From Metabacillus sediminilitoris (GTDB taxonomy: Bacteria; Bacillota; Bacilli; Bacillales; Bacillaceae), in NCBI RefSeq assembly GCF_009720625.1, contig NZ_CP046266.1, forward strand, positions 2,303,501 to 2,367,500: a DNA stretch of 64,000 bases, in the 5' to 3' direction. The position numbers were made by a program, and so were the translations under genes. Under the pieces are notes generated by a model, which worked only from the letters and a program-made list of their open reading frames with translations, was not told where the DNA came from and made no database searches. Shown piece by piece: positions 54,697 to 63,632 of this stretch (position 1 is its first letter; each line of letters starts with the position of its first letter).

Positions 54697-54727
54697 AAGC
54701 ATTCATGAATAACATGAGTGCTTTTTT
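54697..54727 (+). terminator. Terminator after rpmG
   Basis: AAGCATTCATG pairs with CATGAGTGCTT (one wobble), followed by six T. It separates rpmG from the FAD gene. Confidence 0.75.
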
Positions 54728-54757
54728 AAACTCCATTAAAGAAAAGAGCTGATAGAC

Positions 54758-55927
54758 GTGTACGATTGGATTATCATTGGCGGAGGCATTCAAGGATGTA
54801 CTCTTGCTGTTTCATTGATTAAAAGTGGAAAGGTTTCTGCTGATAATCTTATGATCATTGATCCGTATGAAGAACCAATTTCACAGTGGAAACGAAATAC
54901 AGAAAGGATTGAAATGAAATTTTTACGGTCTCCATCTGTTCACCATCTTGATTTAGCACCGTTTAGCCTGCAAAAGTTTGCCCGAAAAGCAAACTTCTCT
55001 CAGTCTTTTTACGGTTACTATAAAAGGCCTTCACTTTCACTCTTTCATGAACATTGTGATTCTATCTTTCGTGAAATTGACCTGAAACGATCATGGCATA
55101 TAGGAAGAGTTTCTAATTTAGAAAGAAAAGCTAACGGGTGGTGGATTAAAACCGAAGAAAACTCTTGGTTTAATACTAAAAATGTTGCAATTGCATCTGG
55201 ATTCACAGAGGCATTAAACTACCCAACTTGGTCAAAGGAAGTAAAGGAAATTCATCCTCATCTCATCTGCCATATTTTTGAAAAGGAAGTGCCTGAAACA
55301 TTTGATGGAAATAAACCTTTGGTAATTGTAGGAGCTGGCATTACCGCTGCCCATCTTTCTATAAAGCTTAGCAAAAAACACGAGCAGGTGGTGTTAATAA
55401 CAAGACACCCTTTTCGTGTCCACGATTTTGATAGTGATCCAGGATGGCTTGGACCTAAAAAGATGAACTCCTTCTCTAAAATCAAAGATTATAACATTAG
55501 AAGAAGAACGATTACTATTGCAAGGTATCGGGGATCTTTTCCCAAAGAGCTTTCACTGGAGTTATCTCGATTAATCCAGAAAAATAAACTAAAAGTAATA
55601 AAAGGAGAAATTGAAAGATGTTCAAACTATGACGAATCATCACTCCAATTGAACCTAAAAAATTCTGTAGAAAAGATAGAGACTTCACAAATTCTTCTTG
55701 CTACTGGGTTTGAATCAAATATGGAATATCTAACCTGGCTTCAGCCAGTTATCAAAAATGAAAAGCTTTTATGTTCTAAATGTGGTTTCCCAATTGTCTC
55801 GAAAAACCTAGAATGGGGGGAAAATCTTTATGTAGTAGGAGCTCTTGCAGAATTAGAAGTAGGACCTACAGCTCGAAATATATCGGGAGCTAGAACAGCC
55901 GCCCATAAGATTGTCAGCTCCTTATAA
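54758..55927 (+). CDS. FAD/NAD(P)-binding oxidoreductase of the zinc locus
   Basis: A 389-residue flavoprotein with an N-terminal FAD motif IIGGGIQGCTLA, a second nucleotide motif VIVGAGITAAHLS near residue 190, and the flavin-monooxygenase-like ATGFE motif (ILLATGFES). Resembles the YpdA/lysine-N-oxygenase-like group. GTG start with only a weak binding site, 30 bases after the rpmG terminator, so it probably depends on read-through from the Zur-controlled promoter. One CxxC (LLCSKCGF) near residue 335 could bind metal. Substrate unknown. Confidence 0.75.
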   Translation: MYDWIIIGGGIQGCTLAVSLIKSGKVSADNLMIIDPYEEPISQWKRNTERIEMKFLRSPSVHHLDLAPFSLQKFARKANFSQSFYGYYKRPSLSLFHEHCDSIFREIDLKRSWHIGRVSNLERKANGWWIKTEENSWFNTKNVAIASGFTEALNYPTWSKEVKEIHPHLICHIFEKEVPETFDGNKPLVIVGAGITAAHLSIKLSKKHEQVVLITRHPFRVHDFDSDPGWLGPKKMNSFSKIKDYNIRRRTITIARYRGSFPKELSLELSRLIQKNKLKVIKGEIERCSNYDESSLQLNLKNSVEKIETSQILLATGFESNMEYLTWLQPVIKNEKLLCSKCGFPIVSKNLEWGENLYVVGALAELEVGPTARNISGARTAAHKIVSSL

Positions 55928-56110
55928 TTAGTATCAATAAGTATCACACTGTTTCACTAAAGGTGCTGTTTAAGAGGTTCATTAAATATACCTAAAAAGA
56001 GCCTGCAAAAAATTATGCAGCCTAAAATTGACTCAGAATTCGAATAGGGAATCATTATGCACCATAACTGATTTCATGATATCTCTTTTAGAGGTAAGTT
56101 ATTTACTTGC

Positions 56111-56131
56111 AAAACGTAATGATTTCGATTA
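56111..56131. promoter_or_regulatory. Zur box, rpmE2
   Basis: AAAACGTAATGATTTCGATT; one mismatch in the right arm. Confidence 0.75.
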
Positions 56132-56167
56132 TCATTAATAAGAAAAATTTTATCCTGAGGTGATAGC

Positions 56168-56422
56168 ATGAAACCAAACATACATCCAAACTATGGGAAA
56201 GTAGTATTTATGGACATAAACAGTGGCTATAAGTTCTTAACGGGTTCTACCAAAAAATCGAATGAAACCATCGTATGGGAAGACGGAAATACGTATCCAC
56301 TAATTAAGGTAGAGATCAGCTCTGATACGCACCCGTTTTACACAGGAAAGCAGAAATTTGCAGATAAAGGCGGAAGAGTGGATCGCTTCCTTCAAAAATA
56401 TAATATGAAAGAAAAGAAATAA
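56168..56422 (+). CDS. rpmE2: Ribosomal protein L31 type B (zinc-free)
   Basis: An 84-residue L31 of the B type, without the CxxC/Cys zinc site of RpmE. It begins [16 protein letters not shown] and contains [16 protein letters not shown]. Replaces zinc-containing L31 on the ribosome when zinc is scarce. Its own Zur box lies 40 bases upstream. Confidence 0.92.
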   Translation: MKPNIHPNYGKVVFMDINSGYKFLTGSTKKSNETIVWEDGNTYPLIKVEISSDTHPFYTGKQKFADKGGRVDRFLQKYNMKEKK

Positions 56423-56517
56423 TCCATTCACTTAATATCCAAGTTAACTATTTGTTAATCTAGATAGTTGATAAAGGGAGTTAACATCGTCTTTTAACTT
56501 TAAAGAGTCTGATCTTT

Positions 56518-56538
56518 AAATCGTAAGCGTTATGATTA
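56518..56538. promoter_or_regulatory. Zur box, rpsN paralog 2
   Basis: AAATCGTAAGCGTTATGATT; the right arm is degenerate. Confidence 0.6.
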
Positions 56539-56566
56539 TTTAAGAACATTTAGGAGGCAAACATAA

Positions 56567-56836
56567 GTGGCAAAGAAATCCAAAGTTGCAAAAGAGCTCA
56601 AAAGACAAAAAATGGTAGAAAAATATGCAGATTTAAGAAGAGAACTAAAAGAAAAGGGAGATTATGCTGCATTAAGTAAGCTTCCTCGTGACTCAGCACC
56701 TTCTAGGCTTCATAACCGTTGCCAAGTTACTGGGAGACCTAGAGGCTACTTAAGAAAGTTTAAGATGTCTCGTATCACTTTTCGTGAATTAGCACATAAG
56801 GGGCAGATCCCTGGAGTTAAAAAATCTAGCTGGTAA
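56567..56836 (+). CDS. rpsN: Ribosomal protein S14, zinc-free paralog 2
   Basis: An 89-residue S14, roughly four-fifths identical to the copy at 47608-47877 when compared by eye, again with no zinc ribbon. GTG start nine bases after AGGAGG. A degenerate Zur box lies upstream. Having two zinc-free S14 genes within 9 kb is unusual. Confidence 0.92.
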   Translation: MAKKSKVAKELKRQKMVEKYADLRRELKEKGDYAALSKLPRDSAPSRLHNRCQVTGRPRGYLRKFKMSRITFRELAHKGQIPGVKKSSW

Positions 56837-56982
56837 GCATTGGAACGACAGGAACATCGTGAGTGTCGTGCTTACAAGTTCCTGTTTGATTTATAGTAAG
56901 AATGCCTTTGAAGATTTAGAAAGGCCAGCCAAAACATGAGTATAAATGATTTTGAACACTAAGGGAAAGATGGTCGTTTGTT

Positions 56983-57339
56983 ATGAATGAGAAAATGATG
57001 GAGATTTTTGCGAGGGATATTGTGGCTTCTCTACCAAGGAAGAAAAGAAAGCTTTATCAATTTATTGAAGGTATTGAAGATAGTTTAGCACAGCAATCCG
57101 AAACGAAGAAGCAATTTTTAACCCTTCTCAAAGAACAATTACCCCACCTTCAGGCAGCCAATCGCTTTAATATGCAGTTAGATGAAATAGTGAAATTGAT
57201 GCACGAAATTGAAGATGAAATAAACGAAAAATTAGACAGCAGAATAAAGAATTATAAGTGGATTGACTACACAGAACAAGTACATGGTAATCAAGTTGAG
57301 ACAATTAAGAACACACAGTATTTCCTTGTTTTATCATAG
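56983..57339 (+). CDS. Hypothetical 118-residue helical protein
   Basis: A helix-rich protein (MMEIFARDIVASLPRKKRKL, QLDEIVKLMHEIEDEINEKL) with strong coiled-coil potential. The upstream binding site is weak. No family recognised. Not obviously part of the zinc regulon: I see no Zur box. Confidence 0.5.
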   Translation: MNEKMMEIFARDIVASLPRKKRKLYQFIEGIEDSLAQQSETKKQFLTLLKEQLPHLQAANRFNMQLDEIVKLMHEIEDEINEKLDSRIKNYKWIDYTEQVHGNQVETIKNTQYFLVLS

Positions 57340-57578
57340 ATAATGATTTATGTAGTCATTTTCTTCTTTTATTGAAGTGAAACAGATGAACATAGAGCTA
57401 TTTAGAGGGAGAGCCTATAAACAAACATCAACTGGCAAAATGTTGTGTGTGATAAAAGGTTTCAGAAAAGATAAAGTCATACTGTCTATCCAATAAGAAG
57501 TTAAAAGGGAAATTATATGTTTTGAACATCAGAAGAGCTTAGGATGAAGTACCTTTTGGAACTTTAATAACTCTTTTA

Positions 57579-57612
57579 AAAGACCTCCTCATATAAAGTT
57601 TTGAAGAGGTCT
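57579..57612. terminator. Terminator between converging genes
   Basis: AGACCTC (57581-57587) pairs with GAGGTCT (57606-57612), with a T-rich downstream on the plus strand. Confidence 0.55.
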
Positions 57613-57613
57613 G

Positions 57614-57805
57614 TTATTTATTGTACGGAAACAAGTTACTATAGTAATGATATAGCTGCTCCATCTGCTCAACAATCCCCGCACTAATCCTAACCAAGTC
57701 CAATATTCTTACACAAATCAGATTCTCACCAATCAGATAGTGCTGAACATGGGTAATCTCTTCATCAATCTTTGAATACAAAAGTACGCACTTACATCTC
57801 CCCAT
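57614..57805 (-). CDS. Hypothetical small protein (uncertain start)
   Basis: The frame encodes up to 63 residues. The region SKIDEEITHVQHYLIGENLI and AGIVEQMEQLYHYYSNLFPY look like a real helical protein. It is followed directly by a terminator. The first ATG lacks a binding site; a TTG at 57781 is an alternative. No family recognised. Confidence 0.4.
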   Translation of the reverse strand: MGRCKCVLLYSKIDEEITHVQHYLIGENLICVRILDLVRISAGIVEQMEQLYHYYSNLFPYNK

Positions 57806-57927
57806 AAAAATGGGCCTAAAATTAGGCTTTTTATTGGAGAGTTCTTATCACTAGACGGGCTCCAAATTTGTCTAAACGTATATACTATTGTGTCTTAGCT
57901 TTTTACAAAAGAAAGGAAGATGTTTAT

Positions 57928-58140
57928 ATGTTCAGAAACGAAAACTATCCAAATGTTGCAGGAGCAAACTTTCCACATGTTGGTGGTGCAAATGTTCCTC
58001 ACCAGCCTATGATGCCTTACAGTTATGCTGCACCTGCTTATGACCATTGCCCTCCGTATCGAGATACTTTTGTGCTCATCGTCGTGTTGTTTATCTTGTT
58101 AATTATCATTGGCGCGTCGTTCTACGGTAATAAATGTTAA
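57928..58140 (+). CDS. YjcZ-family sporulation protein
   Basis: A 70-residue protein ending in the family's hydrophobic motif TFVLIVVLFILLIIIGASF, preceded by a Pro/Tyr/Gly-rich segment. The family is made during sporulation; its role is unclear. The ATG at 57928 follows AAAGGAAG. The open frame extends upstream without a binding site. Confidence 0.8.
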   Translation: MFRNENYPNVAGANFPHVGGANVPHQPMMPYSYAAPAYDHCPPYRDTFVLIVVLFILLIIIGASFYGNKC

Positions 58141-58154
58141 CCACATACCACCTG

Positions 58155-58186
58155 AAAAAAAGACACTTTGAAAAGTGTCTTTTTTC
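58155..58186 (+). terminator. Terminator after the YjcZ-like gene
   Basis: AAAAAAGACACTT pairs with AAGTGTCTTTTTT. Confidence 0.85.
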
Positions 58187-58368
58187 TTTGTGTGCCAGGA
58201 TTTTTTAGTTAAATAAAAGGGCAAACTCCCATTTGTAGTTGGAATACGTAGTTTTCAATATGGCTGCTATAAATTTACTATTTCTTAGAATTTCATGATT
58301 TTGGTTGAAAATGGTATACTATGCTTTGGAAATATAAAATCAAAAACATGAAAATCGGAGGAGAAAAA

Positions 58369-58872
58369 ATGTACACGACTATAGCCGAATTTATCGAAGA
58401 ATGGAATCAAGAAGCAGCTTCAACGCAAAAGATTTTGGATGCACTGACAGATGCTTCTCTAGAGCAAAAGGTTTCGTCTGAGGATCGTACGTTAGGTGCC
58501 ATTGCATGGCATATTGTATCGAGTACACCTGGAATGCTTGTGGAGTTTGGCATAAAGGTGAAAGAGTTGAAAGACCCAGCCACAATCCCAGCTTCAGCTA
58601 GGGAAATCGCTGAGACCTTTCGTAGTGTAAGTGCCGACACAAGTGATGCTGTGAAACAACAGTGGACAGATCAATCTTTAAGTGAAATGCAAAATGTGTT
58701 TGGAAGAGAGATGCCAAAAGCTGTAACCCTTTCACTGCTTATCAAGCATATTATTCATCATCGCGGTCAAATGACGATTCTTATGCGCCAAGCAGGACTG
58801 CAGGTGCCAGGAGTGTATGGACCATCAAGAGAAGAATGGAGCCAAATGGGAATGGAAGCTCCATCAATTTAA
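58369..58872 (+). CDS. DinB-family putative metal-dependent protein
   Basis: A 167-residue DinB-superfamily protein. The three metal-ligand histidines are in AWHIVSS and LIKHIIHHRGQM. ATG at 58369 after GGAGGAG. Not closely similar to the DinB-like protein at 15.7 kb. Substrate unknown. Monocistronic with a terminator. Confidence 0.85.
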   Translation: MYTTIAEFIEEWNQEAASTQKILDALTDASLEQKVSSEDRTLGAIAWHIVSSTPGMLVEFGIKVKELKDPATIPASAREIAETFRSVSADTSDAVKQQWTDQSLSEMQNVFGREMPKAVTLSLLIKHIIHHRGQMTILMRQAGLQVPGVYGPSREEWSQMGMEAPSI

Positions 58873-58891
58873 GTATTACATATGACACTAG

Positions 58892-58919
58892 AGCACACTG
58901 GAAACAGTGTGCTTTTTTA
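58892..58919 (+). terminator. Terminator after the DinB gene
   Basis: AGCACACTG pairs with CAGTGTGCT across GAAA, followed by TTTTT. Confidence 0.85.
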
Positions 58920-58965
58920 ACGATTAGCTCATTCTGATTTCATCACTTGGAAAACAAGGGTACAA

Positions 58966-58987
58966 AACAGTAACGAGTGCGGTTTTC
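58966..58987. repeat. Degenerate CTAACGGGTGCG-type repeat
   Basis: CAGTAACGAGTGCGGTTTTC resembles the dispersed repeat with one or two changes. Confidence 0.3.
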
Positions 58988-59029
58988 GAGTAGAAAACTT
59001 TAATTCGCAACCCATAAAATTAGCAATAG

Positions 59030-59066
59030 AAAAAGCAATGGAATTTATACTCCCATTGCTTTTTTA
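59030..59066 (+). terminator. Hairpin terminator
   Basis: AAAAGCAATGG pairs with CCATTGCTTTT, followed by T residues. No intact gene directly precedes it. Confidence 0.6.
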
Positions 59067-59160
59067 TTTAAATTTTCAAAAACTGCATATGTAATAGATA
59101 AATTGATGGTAAAATTATACTAAAAATAGAGGTTTTAAATTAATAAAATAGGAGTTTATT

Positions 59161-59727
59161 ATGGAAATTTCGCTAATCAGACACGGTAAATCTCTGTGGA
59201 CTGTAAATAATCCTATAACATGTAAAGAGTTTAAAGATTGGATTGAAAACTATGATTGCAATGGGGTTTATGAAGAGAATTCATACCCACCAGAAACGAT
59301 TAAAACGATTTCAAATGCGAAGGTTGTAATTACAAGCGATTTAAAAAGGTCTATCGATTCTGCAAGATATTTAAATCCAAACATAAAAACAATTTCAGAC
59401 CCATTGTTTCGTGAAATAGAGTTTCCTATCCCTCCAACAAAATTATGGGGAGTAAAGCTAAACCCAAATACTTGGGCAGTATTTTTGAGATGCTTGTGGT
59501 TTAGCGGCTATTCAAGTGGTTGCGAATCTTTAAACGATGCAAAAAACAGAGCAAAAAAAGCATCGAAACGTTTAGTGGTAAATGCAAAAGAAAATGATGT
59601 CGCAGTATTAGTTGGGCACGGATTTTTTAATATGATGATTGCGAAAGAACTTCAAAAATTAGGTTGGATAGGTTATCGAAAAATAAGTTCTAAGCATTGG
59701 CACTCAACTACATATTCGTTTAAGTAA
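59161..59727 (+). CDS. Histidine phosphatase family protein
   Basis: A 188-residue PGAM-like phosphatase. Catalytic LIRHGKS at the N-terminus (His8), a second Arg/Glu region, and VLVGHGFFNMM with the second histidine. AGGAG precedes the ATG. The physiological substrate cannot be predicted. Confidence 0.85.
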   Translation: MEISLIRHGKSLWTVNNPITCKEFKDWIENYDCNGVYEENSYPPETIKTISNAKVVITSDLKRSIDSARYLNPNIKTISDPLFREIEFPIPPTKLWGVKLNPNTWAVFLRCLWFSGYSSGCESLNDAKNRAKKASKRLVVNAKENDVAVLVGHGFFNMMIAKELQKLGWIGYRKISSKHWHSTTYSFK

Positions 59728-59905
59728 CGATTACTATCCTTTGTTATTCAATTAATGCAAATTCTTAAGGCATAAATTTAGTCGTCCACTTAACACCCAT
59801 TTTTAGTACATATTTTGGAGATTGTCTGCTGGACAGCATACTGTTGCTAATTAATATGCAAATTGGATTTCAAATTATATTGCTAATTTTATTTTTCTAC
59901 TTCAT

Positions 59906-59932
59906 AACCGCACCCGTTAACAAAACAGATGC
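59906..59932 (-). repeat. CTAACGGGTGCG-type repeat, reverse orientation
   Basis: The minus strand reads CTGTTTTGTTAACGGGTGCG, matching the dispersed repeat. Confidence 0.4.
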
Positions 59933-60026
59933 TCCTTTTTCTGGAAGAAACGGTTTACAAGCTCAAGAAAAGGAGTGAAAGAATATAAATACATAAGAAA
60001 CATTTGGACTGGAGTGAACAAGAAAC

Positions 60027-61478
60027 ATGTCTTCCAATCGATCTCGTATTTATATTAATCATATTCTTGAGCCTGGCTACAATTTTACAAAAACACATTT
60101 TCAAACATTTATGTTAGAAATTAATATTGCTCATGCCGCTATGCTGGCACATACAAACATTTTACAGGAGCATGATGCGAAAAAAATCATCCAAGCCAAT
60201 CAACAGCTATTAGTGAAAGGGTTCCAAAAAGAGTATAACCCCGCATATGAAGATTTATTTTTTATGATAGAAGCGGAGTTAAAAAAGGAAATTGGTGATG
60301 AATTAGTTGGGAATATGCATATCGCATTTAGTCGAAACGATATGGATGCAACGATGTACCGGATGTTATGGCGTGAACAGCTTGTCCATTGGATGGGTCT
60401 GCTTACCGACTTGAAAAAACAACTTCTTCAGCTTGCGAAGGAGCATGAACTGACAGTCATGCCGGCATATACACATAACCAGCAAGCGCAACCGACGACA
60501 TTTGCTCATTATCTTCTTGCCATTGACAAACACCTAGAAAGAGATCTCGATCGAGGATTTGGTTTACTTAACCGAATCAACCAATCTCCAATGGGAGCTG
60601 CAGCTTTAGGGACGACAGGCTTTCCAATAGACCGCCATTTTATCTCCAAAAAATTAGCCTTTGATCAGCCTCTAGATAATTCCTACGATTCGATTAGTGC
60701 GGCAGATTATATGCTTGAAATCGTCAGCACATTATCCATCACCTTAAGTACATTGTCTCGTTTTGTCTACGACTTAATGTTTTTGGCAACAAATGAGGTT
60801 GATGCGATAAGATTGGATGAAAGCTTAGTCCAAACCTCAAGCATCATGCCGCAAAAACGTAATCCTTCATCACTCGAACATACCCGATCCATGATTAGTA
60901 GAACGATAGGGGAATTGCAATCTGCATTTATGATGACTCATAGTGTGCCTTTCGGTGATATTGTCGATATTGGTGATGATATTCAGCCAATGATCGAACA
61001 TGGTTTTTCTCAATCTGTTAAAATTGTCGAGTTATTAATGGAAATTCTCAGGAATATGATGATCAATAAAGATAAATTATTAAAACGTTGTCAAGACGGG
61101 TTCTCTACTGTCACTGAATTAGCAGACGTTCTTGTAAGAGAATACAAGCTTTCGTTTCGTCAATCACATCAGCTTGTTCATATGTATGTAAAAATGTTAG
61201 TTGATAACGGGAGAACCTTGAATGATGGAAATGTGGAGCTAATCAAGGATATTGCGAAAAAAAGCTTTAATCTTGCATTACCATTAACTGAGGAACATTA
61301 TAAAAAGGCGATTGATCCTTATCATTTTATTCTTGTTCGTTCTGTCATGGGAGGGCCTAATCCGAAAGAAACAGAAAAACAGCGGATGTTATCAGCTCAG
61401 CGATTAGAAATGTTTATCAGTGAATTGGATGGTTGGAAAGATAAATTTAGATTGTATAAAGATAAATTGAGAAAATAG
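60027..61478 (+). CDS. argH: Argininosuccinate lyase family protein
   Basis: A 483-residue member of the fumarase/aspartase superfamily, closest in motifs to argininosuccinate lyase. The signature SSIMPQKRNPSSLEHTRS holds the catalytic serine; substrate-binding FSRNDMDATMYRM and AYTHNQQAQPTTFAHY are present. ASL splits argininosuccinate into arginine and fumarate. No argG is next to it. The nearby arginase and rocE suggest arginine-related metabolism, but an ASL-like enzyme for another substrate is possible. Confidence 0.8.
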   Translation: MSSNRSRIYINHILEPGYNFTKTHFQTFMLEINIAHAAMLAHTNILQEHDAKKIIQANQQLLVKGFQKEYNPAYEDLFFMIEAELKKEIGDELVGNMHIAFSRNDMDATMYRMLWREQLVHWMGLLTDLKKQLLQLAKEHELTVMPAYTHNQQAQPTTFAHYLLAIDKHLERDLDRGFGLLNRINQSPMGAAALGTTGFPIDRHFISKKLAFDQPLDNSYDSISAADYMLEIVSTLSITLSTLSRFVYDLMFLATNEVDAIRLDESLVQTSSIMPQKRNPSSLEHTRSMISRTIGELQSAFMMTHSVPFGDIVDIGDDIQPMIEHGFSQSVKIVELLMEILRNMMINKDKLLKRCQDGFSTVTELADVLVREYKLSFRQSHQLVHMYVKMLVDNGRTLNDGNVELIKDIAKKSFNLALPLTEEHYKKAIDPYHFILVRSVMGGPNPKETEKQRMLSAQRLEMFISELDGWKDKFRLYKDKLRK

Positions 61479-61518
61479 TAGTTTGGTGCAAACAGTCATT
61501 TTAGTTTACTATGAGATG

Positions 61519-61550
61519 GGCACAATTCTGCAAATGAATTGCGCCTTTTT
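61519..61550 (+). terminator. Terminator after the ASL gene
   Basis: GGCACAATTC pairs with GAATTGCGCC (one mismatch), followed by TTTTT. Confidence 0.7.
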
Positions 61551-61740
61551 CTATGCCTAATAAAGAATAGGAGGGAAAAAGAGTAAATGGAGTCGATTGT
61601 GAAAAAAACGATTAAATTTCTAAATATATAAAACAAGATGCCTAAAGACAGAAAAGTTGGCTAAAACGGATCTTAAGGTTGATTGTGCCCTATTTTACAT
61701 TAGCAACATCGTTTACGACGGCAGCCAATTATAAAGTAAA
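61551..61740. other. Intergenic with possible relic
   Basis: A 13-codon frame after AGGAGGG (MESIVKKTIKFLNI) stops early. Nothing else supported. Confidence 0.3.
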
Positions 61741-61792
61741 AAGGCATGATAAAGTGCGTTCAATGGAACTTTATCATGCCTTATAATTTTTT
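61741..61792. terminator. Strong hairpin between converging units
   Basis: A perfect 15-bp stem, AAGGCATGATAAAGT with ACTTTATCATGCCTT, with T runs on both strands. Confidence 0.75.
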
Positions 61793-61895
61793 CAGTGCCC
61801 TCGTTTTTTAACAGGAAGTAATACCCCACCTCTAAGCTTAAGTTATACAAGAAGCGAAGGGGGGAACTTCCCGTAAAAGTCCGATAAGTCTCGCT

Positions 61896-63332
61896 TTAAA
61901 TGATCATTTTTTGTTCTGATTTTAATTGTAGTTCTTGTTGCAGATTATCTGGTTTCATTTTTTTCTTTATCTTGACGTGATAGATGACGTAGCAACTCAA
62001 CATAAATGGAATACCACAGTAAAGAGCAATTCTTTGCTCAGAATCAAATGCTAAGCTGATCATGACGATACTATTCAAGACTAATGCTAACAATGGCAGA
62101 AATGGATAAAGCGGTGTTTTAAATTTTAGATCCTCAATTTTACCGCCATTGCGAATATATTTTCTTCGGAAGGCTAATTGTGAAGCTGAGATCGCAATCC
62201 AGCCAATTTGCGCTCCAAGTCCTGCAATGGAAAGCAACCAGACGAAAACAGTTTCGGCAGCTACTACACTGGTTAAGAGCGACAATCCTGAGATACCGAG
62301 TGTGATCAAGAGGGCATTCATTGGAACTCCTCTTTTATTGACTTTTGCTAAAGATGGGCTTGCCATTCCTTCTTTTGAAAGAGAATAAAGCATACGAGTT
62401 GCTGCATAAAGGCCTGAATTACCTACAGATAGCAGGGCAGTTAAAATAACGAAGTTCATAATATCTGCTGCATACGGTATCCCAATGCTGTCAAAAACAA
62501 CAACGAACGGACTTTCAACAACGCCTGCCTGTTCTCTTGGAATAAGTCCAGCTAAAACAAAGATGGCTAATACGAAAAAGAAAAGGGTCCGCCAAACGGT
62601 TTGTTTAATCGATCTTGGAATCGTTTTTTCCGGATTTTCACTTTCACCTGCTGCGATCCCAATCAACTCAGTTCCTTGGAAAGAAAAGTTGACGGTAATC
62701 ATCGTAATTAATAAAGCTGTTATTCCGTTAGGGAGAAGACCTTCAGCAAAGAAATTTGAAAAAAACGGTGCTTCTTGTCCATTTTTCAAATCAATGAATC
62801 CGAACATTGCAGCGCCGCCAAGAATGATAAACATGACGATTGCAAGCACTTTAATACTAGAAAACCAAAATTCTGCTTCACCAAAAGCTTTGGCAGAAAG
62901 GGCATTTAATAAAAATAAGGCAATGGCAAAGATGGCACACCACATCCAAATTGGCGATTCAGGGAACCAACGCTGCATCAATTGTCCAGCTGATAAGAAT
63001 TCCAGTGCAACTGTTACGGCCCAACCTAACCAATATAACCAACCGATGGCAAACCCTGTTGCAGGTCCGATGAATTTTGTCGTATAGGTCTGAAAGGATC
63101 CGGAAACAGGCATCGCAACAGAAAGTTCACCAAGACAAAGCATCGTCAAAAACATGATAAAACCGCCGACTAAGAATGAAAGAATGGCACCTGTGGGGCC
63201 TGCTTGGTTGATCGTATAACCGGTACCTAAGAAAAAGCCTGTACCGATCACACCTCCTAGTGAAATCATGAATAAATGCCTCGATGTCATACTTCTTTTT
63301 AATTCATGTTGTTCATTGTGTGCTGTTTTCAT
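61896..63332 (-). CDS. rocE: Arginine/ornithine-type amino acid permease
   Basis: A 478-residue APC-family permease with 12 membrane segments. It is close to B. subtilis RocE in wording: [61 protein letters not shown]. Imports arginine or ornithine by proton symport. AAAGGAG lies before the ATG. Downstream of rocF on the same strand, with a 300-base gap. Confidence 0.9.
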   Translation of the reverse strand: MKTAHNEQHELKRSMTSRHLFMISLGGVIGTGFFLGTGYTINQAGPTGAILSFLVGGFIMFLTMLCLGELSVAMPVSGSFQTYTTKFIGPATGFAIGWLYWLGWAVTVALEFLSAGQLMQRWFPESPIWMWCAIFAIALFLLNALSAKAFGEAEFWFSSIKVLAIVMFIILGGAAMFGFIDLKNGQEAPFFSNFFAEGLLPNGITALLITMITVNFSFQGTELIGIAAGESENPEKTIPRSIKQTVWRTLFFFVLAIFVLAGLIPREQAGVVESPFVVVFDSIGIPYAADIMNFVILTALLSVGNSGLYAATRMLYSLSKEGMASPSLAKVNKRGVPMNALLITLGISGLSLLTSVVAAETVFVWLLSIAGLGAQIGWIAISASQLAFRRKYIRNGGKIEDLKFKTPLYPFLPLLALVLNSIVMISLAFDSEQRIALYCGIPFMLSCYVIYHVKIKKKMKPDNLQQELQLKSEQKMII

Positions 63333-63632
63333 TAAAATTCTCCTTTAGATTAAGGTAAGGGAAAATGATCGAACCACTGATAAATAGGAATTCAAAACAG
63401 TGTTGTGTCGGGTGAGGGCACATACCATATTAAGTAAGATCTGAATGTTTTTGTTAAAGCTCCTCATATAATATCCAGCTAAAATGGACGTTGTAATTCC
63501 GTCATCTAGCCATGATGCTCAACATTCAATTGATAACGACCAGGTTATTTAAATAGCAGTCTATGTACTGGCTTTTCCATAGCATGCACCCCTGCGACCT
63601 TGACTGTTAAAAACTAAGATAGAAAAATTCTA
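63333..63632. other. rocF-rocE intergenic region
   Basis: 300 bases with no gene. I searched the minus strand for a -24/-12 promoter and saw none convincing, so rocE may be read from the rocF promoter or use a sigma-A promoter I cannot pick out. Confidence 0.4.

Noticed and set aside
62485..63087. 200-codon plus-strand frame inside rocE
   Set aside because: Mirror frame of a membrane-protein gene; rocE on the other strand is clearly the real gene.
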